From Choanephora cucurbitarum (Eukaryota > Mucoromycota > Mucoromycetes > Mucorales > Choanephoraceae), in assembly GCA_025331435.1 (NCBI GenBank), contig JAIWNI010000008.1, positions 186,001-250,000 of the forward strand: a stretch of 64,000 nucleotides of DNA, given 5' to 3'. The notes under the pieces were generated by a model. It saw nothing but the letters and a program-made list of their open reading frames with translations, was not told the origin of the DNA and ran no database searches. A program made the position numbers and the translations under genes. Positions 35,781 to 46,507 of the stretch are shown one piece after another; positions within the stretch are counted from its first letter, which is position 1; each line of letters starts with the position of its first letter.

Positions 35781-37285
35781 TTAAGCAGTAGAAGAAACAG
35801 CAGGGTTTATATGAATGGTATTATCCAGTACCATCTGAACATCATCGACCACCGTCAAATCTTCCAAAAAGGCAACAAGGTCAGTCAATTCAGTATCATG
35901 AGGATCATTAAACCATGTAGAAACAGGAACAGCGTTAGAGTTATGGAATATATAACTTGCAGGTGAATTATCCAGGATCAAGGTAGATGCTAAGTCTCTG
36001 CCTAGCTGAGATAAGTCCTAATGAACAGATAAGTTAGTAAGGTTTATTCTCCCCTCCCTTTTTCTAATTTACCTTGACATAAGTACCCTTATGATTAAAG
36101 CATGATTCTCTGAACAATCTGTGCTTCACTACTCTATGAATATCTAACATATCGAGCACTGGATCAGCATACTAAACAAACAAAACAGGTTAAAGAAAGG
36201 GAACAATAAGGCTAATGTATCACTAAAAATTTTTTTCGTTCTCTCTCTTACTTTGGCCAAACTGGCAGTAAAAACAACAATTTCGTACTTTTCGCCCATC
36301 TTGCGCATAAATTCATCTACGCCTGGTCTCTTCAATACATATACATTATGATACTGATTATCAATTTCTACAGGTACAATAAAATCAGGGTTTGGAATAA
36401 TCTATATGAAATAGATTACACACACAAAATAATTATTTTTCTTTGTATCACACACACTTTAAAAGTCCATTTATGTATATTCAGCTTACCTTAAATGAAC
36501 TATGAACCAGTGTCTCATCAAGGTCGAGTACAAGGCATTTTCTTTCTTCATCTTCTTTTGCCAATGGAGGGAGCAACCAGACAACAGGTCCCTATAGAAT
36601 GGGCATGAGTTATAAGCTAAATAGAAAAGCTATAAGACTTACAACAGGAGATGTTTGAGAGGTAGCAGAGGTAGGTGATTCAGCAGATTTGACATCAATG
36701 TTATTGTTGTTGTTATTATTAAGATTATTATTAACTGTAGAGGTATTAGTAGTAGTAGAGGTAGAATGGGAATGCGTAGCATGATGATTATTAACAAGAT
36801 GATTGGCAGTGGTGGTAGATGAAGATGACAGATTGTCTAATTCTGTTGGATTTGTAACAATTTGCAAAGGAGGTGTTTTTTCTTTAGTTGTGTTTTGCAG
36901 ACTGCTGGCACGACTCGATCGATGATGACTTGTCTTCTTGTTGTTAAGTGATGACTTATCACTATTGTCAAGAAATGAGCCTGCACCTACTGTACAGCAC
37001 AAAAGTAGAGATAGAAATCCACCTTTCTGGAAAGGCTTCAAGCTGCTACTTCCTCGACTACTAGTGGCAGTAGAAGAAGGTTTGTTTTCATTTGTTTGAC
37101 GAGTAGGCAAAGGAGATTTAACGTATTCGGGATCCACTTGTTTTTTGCCTTTCTCTAGATAGTTGGTTTAGATACTTCTAGATTGAAAACACTTTCTTAC
37201 CTTTCTTTAGTGTTTGTGTAGACTGGTGTGGAGCAACTTGAGAATTGTTGAGTTTATGCTCGTCAGACTGCAAAGATTGTGACAT
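35781..37285 (-). CDS. Psr1/SCP-like HAD-family protein phosphatase
   Basis: Six exons on the minus strand: 37285-37201, 37154-36643, 36591-36490, 36401-36252, 36171-36073 and 36017-35781, giving 394 residues. The second exon could also begin at 37148, removing two residues without a frame change. The N-terminal 199 residues are Ser/Thr/Asn-rich, with [13 protein letters not shown] near residue 65 and an Asn repeat. The catalytic NIF/FCP1 domain starts at 217: [16 protein letters not shown] (the DxDxT nucleophile at 222-226), [40 protein letters not shown], and [14 protein letters not shown] [13 protein letters not shown]. Yeast Psr1/Psr2 have the same catalytic block and an FIS-LLCC palmitoylation motif, and are plasma-membrane phosphatases of the sodium-stress response. 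In yeast that motif is at the very N-terminus, while here it is internal. Confidence 0.92.
36707..36740 (-). repeat. Short asparagine repeat in the Psr1-like protein
   Basis: The plus strand reads as TTATT/TTGTTG-type triplets, encoding [10 protein letters not shown] on the minus strand in the low-complexity N-terminal half of the phosphatase. It is a coding homopolymer and not part of the catalytic domain. Confidence 0.75.
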
Positions 37286-38128
37286 GGTGAAGGGATGATG
37301 AGAGTAGACTTTTTCCTACTATTGCTATGATCAGCTAAACTTGCCCGAGTAACGAAGCGAAAGTACAATAGGGAAAAGAAGAATAGAAAAGAAGCAAAGA
37401 AAAAAAGATATATATATAAAGTGTATATATATATATGTGTGTGTGTGTGTGTATGTTGTTTATATAATAGGTTGTTATGAGTATATAGGTATGTATATAT
37501 AAATAGGTATGTATATAAAAGAAAAAGTATATATCTATACGTGTATATATGATATATGTGTAAGTGTGTTTTCTTATTAGTGTATAGATATGTATGAGAA
37601 GAGAAAGAGAGAAAAAGAAGAGAGAAAAAAAGAAAAGAGAAGAAAAAGATTAAAAAAAATAAAGGAAAAAGGCGAATATTTCTATCACGTGCTATGCTAC
37701 TTTTTTCGTTGCTTTTGCTTTTTAACTCACTAGTTGTATCAAGTGAGCTCAGCAACAATGATAGTAACAGTAAAGAGGTAAAAAAAATGAAATGACAATA
37801 AATATGGTTACTTTTTACTTGTACGCACAAGCTGAAATAAAGCATTGAAATTGAAACAAAATTCGGGAATCTGTTACCTAGCAACAGGTCTTAGAACCAA
37901 ACACGGTGTTTGAAATAATCAAAAAGTTCTCTCTCTTATTTTTTTCTTTTTTTTTTCTTAGTCAAACAAGGGCAATTTTATTTCCTCTTAGAAAGACATT
38001 TTGGTTAATTTTCTTTCTATAAGCGATCTATCTCAGATCTACCGTACGAATTCACATTTCCTTCTTTCTCTTATTTTTTCATAAGCAACCAGATACACAG
38101 CTTTGCACTAAAAAAACATCCCGATTAT
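37286..38128. other. Divergent promoter region with simple-sequence DNA
   Basis: About 840 bases separate the start codons of the minus-strand Psr1-like gene and the plus-strand DDT/PHD gene, so this is a shared upstream region. It contains TA/TG microsatellite DNA, a G/A-rich run at about 37589-37670 and, near 38128, T-rich tracts. A 225-codon frame on the minus strand is made entirely of this low-complexity DNA and is not believed to be a gene. Confidence 0.7.
37408..37454. repeat. TA/TG microsatellite in divergent promoter
   Basis: Runs of alternating TA are followed directly by a (TG)n run. The DNA on the right continues with TATGTATATAAA-like units to about 37560. Alternating purine-pyrimidine DNA of this kind can adopt non-B structure and is usually length-variable. 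It sits in the upstream region of the Psr1-like gene. Confidence 0.75.
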
Positions 38129-40445
38129 ATGGACACCAACACTTTACCCAACATCAATCAGTTGCGGAACAATGTTGATTTCGCTTCTGTCTGTCAGTTT
38201 CTCCATACCTTTCAATCTGCCTTTAAGCCTTGGCCATCAACTGCACATGATATCATTTCTGCTCGCGCGATTGATCCTAATGAGTATGTGTTTGAAACAG
38301 AGGTAAAAATGCCATACTCAAATGGGTCAGTAAAACAATTATGCATAATATTTAATTCTATTAGGACCTTGAGCGAATGATTCTTGAGCCGTCTGAACGA
38401 ATCCGGTTAGAAGATATGTTTGTACGTATGCTAAGGCTGACAACAAAGAATCGGTTTATTAGGTAAAACATATATATCCAATAGCCTGAATTGTGATTTT
38501 GATATGCTTTATAGTACATCCACTTGGCAAACTTACTTTTCTAAAGAATTCGACAAGCGAGAGTATGACCAGCTGAATCCATTTAGAGTTGAAGAAGAAA
38601 AGACAATTGATTTTTTTTCAATGGATTTATCTACTCAGATACATTTGATACATGTCTTGTGTGAAGTATGTTTTCTTCTTTGACACTATATCAGCCGTGT
38701 CTGACTATTTCTTCCTTTTCTTACAGTGGCAATTGGATGATCCCGAAAGATTAAGAGAGCATTTGGACTCAGAGGAAGATGCTATACAGTGGGTAAGAAA
38801 GACACTCGCATGGCTAGATAATACCAAATCTGACTCACTTGCTAAATAGAGAGTTGATCCTGTAGGTTTTGACAGGAAAGGAAGTACTTTTTGGTTGTTT
38901 GATGGTAAGCTATTTTTCTCTTTGTATAAGTTGATTTAACTCACTTGCCTTTGACAGACAATCGACTTTACAAAGAAACTCCTAAACCAAAGCAAACAAC
39001 TAAAAAGAGTATACCCAAGAAAAAGCGCACAACTGGTACACGAACAAGCTCTCGAAGATCTCAAAAGCCAAATGAATTAGAAGAACTCAGCAGTGAAGAC
39101 GAGGACGAAGAATGGCTGCCTTGGAAGTTAATTTGTCGAACAAAGCAAGACTGGGAAATTTTACCTCAAAAATATGCCAACAGCAAACATGCTGATGAAA
39201 AACAGTTTTATGACCTATTAGTGCATGACCTTGTACCAAAGATTGTACCAGCACTCGAAGAGCGTGAAAGAGAACTCAAGAAGCAAGAGGCAATTGTCAA
39301 TCGTAAGCGAAGCTCTCGCATCATGATCAGAGAGTTAGAAGCACTTGCTTCAGTAGATTTTGAAGACGAAAATGGTGGGAAAAGAGCCTCGAGTCGTTTG
39401 GAACGAAAGCAACAAGAAAGAGAGCAAAAAGAGAAGGAAAACCTTGCCAGAGCAAGAGAAGAACGTGTGCTTGAACGTGAAAGGCGTATCATGGAACGGG
39501 AGTATCGTGCAATGGCTAGAGAAAAGCGTCAGGAAGAGCAAGAGGATACAGAAGATACACCACTTGTACAACACGCTACTGCTGATACTGCCTTACCTGC
39601 ATCCATCGATACACCTGAGTCCAAGAAAGAGTCACCTGTAGATATTGAAAAGCTTACTCTTCAGGAACCAAAACCCAAACGTAAATACACAAAGAGACTG
39701 GATGAACATGGAAACCCTATTCCTAGAAAACCCAAGTTGGATGCTGATGGCAATCCTATTCCGTTAAAGAAACGAGGTAGAAAGCCAAAGAATAAGAACA
39801 TTGAGCAGGAAGAAAATTGGCAGTTTGAATGTATCTGTGGTGTCTCTGGGAAGAACTTGGTTTGTATAGCTTGCAAAAAGCCAAACAGGATGCGACTAAT
39901 GCATAAATCTCTAGGATGATGGTACACCTATGATTGCTTGTGAACAATGCGGTATATGGCAACACATTCGCTGTCTCCAAAATACGGGACAAATAGAGAA
40001 AAAGAAGAGCCTTGACAATATCAGCTTTGTTTGCCAAAAATGTACCTATAACCAGCAACAACAACATAGCGATGACACTGAGCAACCTCAAAAGAGACAA
40101 AAAATAGAACATGAAGATTCTCAAGACTATCGTGCGCTTCCTCCATCAACACAGCCACCTAGTTCTGCACAGCAAATTCGTGATTCCACTATAACATATT
40201 CGAACAAAGACCAGACTATTACTCAATCTATTCCTTCACAATTACATTCATACCAAAGTATTCTCCCTACCCCGACTGAACCAGAGACTCAACAAACATC
40301 TGCTATATCGAATCAACCACCTCTGACTGAAAACATCCATCTCGCCTCCCATTTACCACCCAATCATAGCAGTAACTCATCAGATATAATTAATGATATC
40401 ATACCATCTCAGCCTAATACGAACGAGAAGCCAACTTCCCATTAA
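38129..40445 (+). CDS. DDT/WHIM-PHD chromatin-remodelling protein, CECR2/RSF1-like
   Basis: Seven exons: 38129-38302, 38365-38462, 38515-38665, 38727-38792, 38850-38904, 38958-39859 and 39915-40445, giving 658 residues. The first 200 residues resemble a DDT/WHIM region and end in RVDPVGFDRKGSTFWLFDDNRLYKE (split over an exon junction), very like the WHIM motif of CECR2 and RSF1 (EP-G-D--G--YWYF-G-RLYKE). A Lys/Arg/Glu-rich coiled segment follows (300-410), then an AT-hook-like KKRGRKPKNK and a PHD finger (ECICGVSGKNLDDGTPMIACEQCGIWQHIRCL to FVCQKC). The PHD finger is only complete after removing an intron with a GTTTGT donor at 39860. The C-terminus is Gln/Ser/Pro-rich. By analogy it is an accessory subunit of an ISWI-type remodeller that reads histone tails. 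The fungal orthologue name is uncertain. Confidence 0.85.
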
Positions 40446-41524
40446 TTTATTGCTGGTTTTTTTCTTAATTAGATACTATTTTAACATAATATATTAGATA
40501 CATGCATAGATTTTTTTGTTCAGCATATAGATTACATGCTTTTTTTTTATGTTAATAGTCAGCTTTTCTTATGAGCGTTACTATATATTATTTACGATTG
40601 TAGCTTAAAAAAATATTCTAGTTCACAGAAGAAGATGAAATGAAGCTTGTTTGCAGAGATTAAATTAACAAAAAAATAAAACATGTTTACTATCCTAACA
40701 TTGTATGTTGAATCTATAAACCAAAAACAAACATATGTGACCGTAATTGAACAGTACAGCTGTGTCTATGCTGTTCCTTGTTGCAACTATGTCACAGAAA
40801 TCACTATTGAAGTTGCATCAGAATCAGGGAGTGCAAAAAAGTACTATTTGTCTACACAGACGTGATGAATTCAAAACTGCATCTATCTTGCTGAACAATG
40901 CAACATAAATGACACCAAATCTCACTGATAAAACAGTAGGAAGAAAAGGTGATTTTGAAAAAGCAACAACAATCCTTCAATATTGAGATCTGCATTTAGA
41001 CCTGATATGTTGTCTCTCCAGACAATGCCATTTTTGACAATCAATTTAGCCTATTTATTCAACCGTTAAATTCAACAAGACAAAGGTTTGACTTTGATTT
41101 CAAGTAAATGGTCTTAGGCCAACATAGTGCAAGCCTAATTAACATAGCAATCATTTGATTTAGATTCATGATGTCTTAATTTGATGAATCAATTGCTATG
41201 AACTTTGTCTTGTTAGTTGGTTTCTTTCTTGCCATACGCTTCTTTCTCATGATGATTCTTTATTGATACTCTCCTTAGAGTGTTAAAGAATTGATGCATT
41301 GATCTGCATAAAGACAGTTTGCATCCTTCTCCTTTCTTGAAAAAAGAATTTACTGCTAAACCAGCCTCTATAGAAAGCCTTCCTTTTTTCTTTCTAATTC
41401 TTACCTTTTCTTTTTTCAATACTGCAAAAAATACACAAGACTTTGTAAGCAGACTCCTTTTAACAATTCTAGATTGAGCTGCTATTTCAAGTTGGAATTC
41501 CAATAAATACAGGTTCAATTAAAC
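40446..41524. other. Intergenic region, about 1.1 kb
   Basis: Between two plus-strand genes. It should hold the 3' UTR of the PHD gene and the promoter of the CAP-Gly gene. Frames up to about 100 codons (41213-41518 minus) have no recognisable features. Confidence 0.6.
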
Positions 41525-44500
41525 ATGGCCAACTTAGATAAGCAATCTTACAAGTGTACAACAAAACGAAACAAAACAGTTGATTCAATGCTTTTTGTGT
41601 CCCCATTCACAAAAACAAATAAAAGTGGGTGTGGTACCACAACCCCAGTTGAGTGCATCACGGAAAGTTTAATTAGACAACAGGCAAAACATTCTGATCA
41701 GCTGGAACAAACATGTCGAGACATTCCTGAGGCGACGACAAAAATATTAAGCAGCAGTTCAGATGTGAGTAGATCTAACACGACCAACAGATATTCGGGT
41801 ATCATCAAACGCTTTTCTTCACAACACCAAGAATCAGATCCACCCAAGCCGAGATCTGTATTAAAGAAACCAGAAATCGAATCATCCGCAACTTTCAATA
41901 ATAAGATCAATCAAAGAGTCCTTGTGACGCACTTGAATCTGACAGGCACAATTAGATATGTTGGCGAGATTGGTTTGATGCGAAAAAAGGGACAATGGAT
42001 TGGTATTGAGTTAGATATAAAAGGAAGAGGCAAAAACGATGGATGTCTTCAGGGGTAAATCAGATATATAAACAGCAATTATGTTGATTGAATATTTATC
42101 CCTTTTTCTTTTCGTCTTTTATCTTTCTGATTGTCTTTTAGTATACGATACTTTACTTGTGCTCCCAACACTGGATTATTTGTTCCTTCAACAAAAGTGG
42201 CTCAAATTGATTCAGATATCAATCGATCAATAACCAAACCAATTGTCACATTTAATAAACTCAATTCAGGGTCTTTCAAACGCAAAAGCATATCTACATC
42301 TTCCGTCATGATAAGCAATGATGACAATAACCGATCTTCTACCATACCGACTGACAAACACAAACTAACCAAACCAACACGTACTCAATCTGTAAAGCGA
42401 CCAGCTGATCAAAGTCCTCACACCCTCAAAAGTGACTCTTCGGAACCAAAAAATATACCCACACAAAAGAACTCTACCAGCACGCATAGACGCACTTTAT
42501 CTTCAACATCTACGGCAAGACTATCAAAACAACCGCCCATGAGGAAGTCGTCTTCATTGTCTACCAAAAGAGTGAATGACGTAACAGCGGCTTGCAATAC
42601 ACAAATGCAGCAGCAACGCCGCCACAACAACAAACAATGGTTACAGAGTAGTGTCAGCTCTAAAACGGAGGCCGAGTTGGACGAATTGAAACGCATGCAA
42701 GTCCTGCTCGAACAATCAAGAGAGGAGAAAAAGGCACTTTCTGAAAAGATAGATACAAAGGAAGCTGCCTGGGAGCGGTTGTTAACTGTAAAAGAAAGCT
42801 ATGCTTTACGTGTTCAAGAAAAAGACAGTGAGATTGCACGATTGAATGCGACTTTAGAAAAGACACATGATGCAGCTCAGCAGCTGAATGATGTAACCAA
42901 GGAGCGCGATATTGCTCTCTCGAGATTATCTATACTGAACGATACAGAAAAAGAGCTGAGTAAAACAATTGAAAGATTGGGTGGACATATTCAATGTTTA
43001 CAACAACAAAACTCGGATCAGGCAAACAGTCATGAGACAGCGTTACGCAGCCATGCATCACAAATGGAACAGCTTCGGAAGCAGCTTATTGAACGTGACC
43101 AAACTGTTACCACTGTAGAACGAGAATGTACTGATTTGAGAATGATGAATGCTGGAATAATAAGTGCTTATGAGAGTAAGATTGCTCAGTTAGCAAAAGA
43201 CAACGAGCTTGCAATCATTGAAAGAGAGTTACATATAGACAAATTGCAACAAGCAGTCAACAATTTTCACCAAATATACCCAGCTTCCAACACTTCAGTC
43301 TTGATGGACGTTGAAGAAGAGGCAGACACGAATACTCCAACTCCACAAAAGCAACTAGAATACCAGTTGGAATTAGTAACACATGAATTGGAATGTGAAC
43401 GCGAACAAGTCAAATCAATGGCACTTGACATTGACCAGCTCAAGGAAGAAATTAAGAGACTACATCGCCTTTCAGCTACGACTGATTCTGAATTTTATGC
43501 TCTTCGTGGTCAATTAGAAGAAGAGATTCTTGACAAGCGACGCATCATGGAAGAAGCAAATGCCACAATAGAGAACCAAACAAAAGTTGAAGAGGAAAAA
43601 GAAAGCTTACGAATCACATTGATAAAAACTCAATTCGAACTGGCCGAAACTCTCAAGAAAGCAGCAATTAACGAAAAACACCGGACTAAAACAGATGAGA
43701 TACATTGGCTGATAGAGAAGAAGAGATCACTTGAAAAAGAGAATGAAACAATGGCGAGCAGTAATTTGAAGTTACAAGATGAATGCCATCAACTCAAGGA
43801 TAAGCTTATACTATACGAACAGATCTCTGAGAAGGATCAAAATTGTAACACCAAAGAGCATGTATGTCAAGAGAAAATCAAACTGCTTGAGTTACAAATT
43901 GCTCAAGAAGCCAGGCGATATCACAATTTGGAATGTAGCAAACAACTCAAGACTGACGCGTTAAGTAAAGAAATAAAAGAACTGGAGACATTGATTGAGA
44001 ACAAAGTTTTCAAGGAGTCTGAACTAGAAGGTCTAATTGAAGAGAAGGAAATGAGTATCAAGATCCTGAATATTAGACTAGAGTCCGAGGAAGAAAAGAA
44101 TCTCAAGCAATCGTTTGGTAACTCGAGAAGCCATTCCTACTCAATACCACCACTATCTCCCACCTCGCCTCAGCATTTTTTCATTGACCAAAAACAGAAA
44201 TCGTTTCATTCGACTCGAAGTGATGACTCAGAAAGCATAAGTAATCACGGAAATTTGGAAGAGGAAGTCTATTGCGAGATATGTGAAGAGTACGGCCATG
44301 AAGTTATAACATGTAGAGCTGTCAGTATCTACGACGTACTCGAGACAAAAGAAAATTTCATCACAAACGCTCAACTATCCGCTCCGAGGTCATCTGTAAG
44401 TATAGCAATTATTAATTGCTGTGTAGCTTGAACAGAAGAAAAAAGAGCTAACGTTTCAATTACGACTAGTTTTATTGCGTCAACTGTGATGTATTTGGTG

Positions 44501-44544
44501 AGCATCCATCAGAAGATTGTCCCAACCAGGACGAAACTTTTTGA
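41525..44544 (+). CDS. CLIP-170-like CAP-Gly microtubule plus-end protein
   Basis: Three exons: 41525-42054, 42142-44395 and 44470-44544, giving 952 residues. A Ser/Thr-rich N-terminus is followed by one CAP-Gly domain at about residues 130-190, with LTGTIRYVGEIG, KGQWIGIELD and GKNDGCLQGIRYFTC (the GKNDG motif binds C-terminal EEY/F tails). It is split by the first intron at G|IRYF. A basic Ser-rich linker (190-350) precedes a long coiled coil (about 355-830). At the C-terminus are two zinc knuckles, CEICEEYGHEVITC and, in the last exon, CVNCDVFGEHPSEDC, and the protein ends QDETF. This is the full plan of CLIP-170 / Bik1 / Tip1, which track growing microtubule ends and link them to dynein and the cortex. 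Animal CLIP-170 has two CAP-Gly domains; one, as here, is usual in fungi. Confidence 0.93.
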
Positions 44545-46507
44545 ATGTAAATTATTATATAGAGGGGTTTAATTCAGAATAAATGCCTTGATCTAGATGA
44601 GAATAAAATACAAAAGAAATAATGCTTCTTTCGACAGCTCTCTTAGAGAAAGAAAGCTTTGTGTTTGTAAACGAGTGCATATTGTCCAGCTGTATGTCAA
44701 GGAAAAAGAATAGAGAAGTCTAAAATCTGTTCCACCTTTCTCGAAAGAGATAGATGAAGACGAAAACAATCTTCTCAGGAACACACATGGTGGAGACCAG
44801 TCAACTAAATGTAGCAGCATTGAATGACCGATGTTCATCAGTTTGTATTGCTTTGACAATAAAGTCTGACGAAAGTCTTTTTCCGTTGCACATGTCGAGG
44901 TTGTCTCGCATGAAAATGAGTATTAAGTTTGAAAAACATGGGGAATCGATTCAGATTATCAGTCATTGAAACCCTTCTTCTAATAGCACTGGTAACGACC
45001 TGGTTTTTAGCTTCAGCAGGCTAAATATTTGACAGATTGTTTCAAAGCTAACAAATGAGCAAAGATGATTTTTTGAAATGAGTAGCGACATGGTGTTTTA
45101 TCTAAACGCATACATTGTTGGATTGTTTAAAAGCTTCTGTATGTATTACAGAATGGCATTACTGCTGGGCAGCTATTCAATATTTGAGACTTATGTTGAA
45201 AATATGCTGATTGCAAGTCCTAAAAAGTTCTATCATTAGATTAGACAGATCCTTCTGTGAAAAGACAGAATTAAAGCCAAGAGATTCAAATAGTCTGACA
45301 AATGAGACATATGAAATAAGCTTAAACCTACGCCAACTGATATGCTAGCTGGCTTCATCGCAAAGAAGACTTTGTCGATGATTTTGTAGCCTTTACGGCG
45401 AGCGCTGTAGTCACAACCAACTTGTATTTCAATCCACTTTTTGGGAATTAAATTAAGAAATACTAAAATGCACATAAAAGAAAAGTTAGATTTAAATGCG
45501 AATATGCATTACAGTCTTTAGTAAAAACGGTAATACAATAGTCGCTTTATTTGAGAGTGTGCATATTCTTGAAAAATGCACTCTTACATTGAGCATACTC
45601 TTAAATCAAATGATATTTTAGCGCCTGAAGCGATTTTCAAGTTACAGCATTGCTACTCTTGTATTATGCATACTCTTAATTCAAGCGCTCTTAAATCAAG
45701 CACTCTTAAATCGAACGACTATTGTACCAAATTCTTGCCTAAAACCGGCAATGCTGTAAACATCACTGGTTATCTTCAACAAAGCATAAGCCATATTAAA
45801 GCTTTCAGCAAACACAGATACAACAAAGAGATAGCTCATGGCCCACACTAGAAAAAAAATTACAGTTTATTGTAGAACACTTGGGATTGCAATATTTGAA
45901 ACAGAATAAGGTTTTTGGGATTTTAGGTTTAAAGGCACGCTAGACTGTCTGCAGCAGGAAATATGTGGATAGTTTTTGATAAATTGAGGATTATAAGGGA
46001 CCATAGCATTTGCTTACAGCTTAGTGAAGAGAGAAGGGGAATTGAATTTCCATCTAGAAGGTCAGAAGAATCGAGCTCTACATGAGCAAGTTTGCAGGGA
46101 ACAGAAACTCATAAAAGTTGAAGGTAAAACTATATCTTATGATATAGTACAGTCTTTCTCTTCTGTTGAGCATAATTGCCACTATGTGCTTAAGGTTGAT
46201 GTCAGCTAACTGTTTTTTGCTCCTTGTCTTTTCTTTTTATTTTCCGTTTTCTCCTTTATCTTGTAGTGCAAAGGAGTTCATGAAAAGAAGAAAATTATAT
46301 ACAAGGTCTATGCATTCATCATTGAACATAAGTTAAGGAGACAAAAGGAGAAGAACAGAGAGAGAGAGAGAGACAAAAAATAATAATAGGGTCTAGTTCT
46401 TGAACTCAATATTTATCAACTTGAATGAGTTAAATACAAAATCTGAATGGTATAACTGCCTATTATATATAAAGGTGTATATATGCGTACATGCGTGTAT
46501 ATGATGC
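44545..46507. other. Intergenic region holding a second MITE-like element
   Basis: About 2 kb between convergent genes. A MITE-like copy lies at 45534-45726. Frames elsewhere (44593-44859 minus, 45236-45475 minus, 46024-46209 plus) are 60-90 codons and carry no recognised motif; they could be decayed fragments but I cannot show it. A short GA repeat lies near 46356-46373. Confidence 0.6.
45534..45726 (-). mobile_element. MITE-like non-autonomous DNA transposon, copy 2
   Basis: It starts TACAATAGTCGCTTTATTTG and ends CGAACGACTATTGTA. TACAATAGTCG at one end and CGACTATTGTA at the other form an exact 11-base terminal inverted repeat, including the TA expected from a TA target. It matches copy 1 (28858-29035) in the opposite orientation over almost its whole length. 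Subterminal direct repeats of CTTAAATCAAG type occur at the right end, one more than in copy 1. No transposase frame is present; the reading frame crossing it is accidental. Confidence 0.8.

Noticed and set aside
37207..37884. 225-codon minus-strand reading frame in the divergent promoter region.
   Set aside because: It is composed of TA/TG repeats and purine runs translated as Tyr/Leu/Phe/Lys; no domain or splice context, and it overlaps the Psr1-like gene.
45236..45475. Minus-strand 79-codon frame near the MITE.
   Set aside because: No recognised motif and no start or splice context; a transposon fragment was considered but cannot be shown.
45576..45851. Plus-strand 91-codon frame across the MITE copy 2.
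   Set aside because: It is mostly the repeat units of the element, read by chance, and continues into unrelated DNA.
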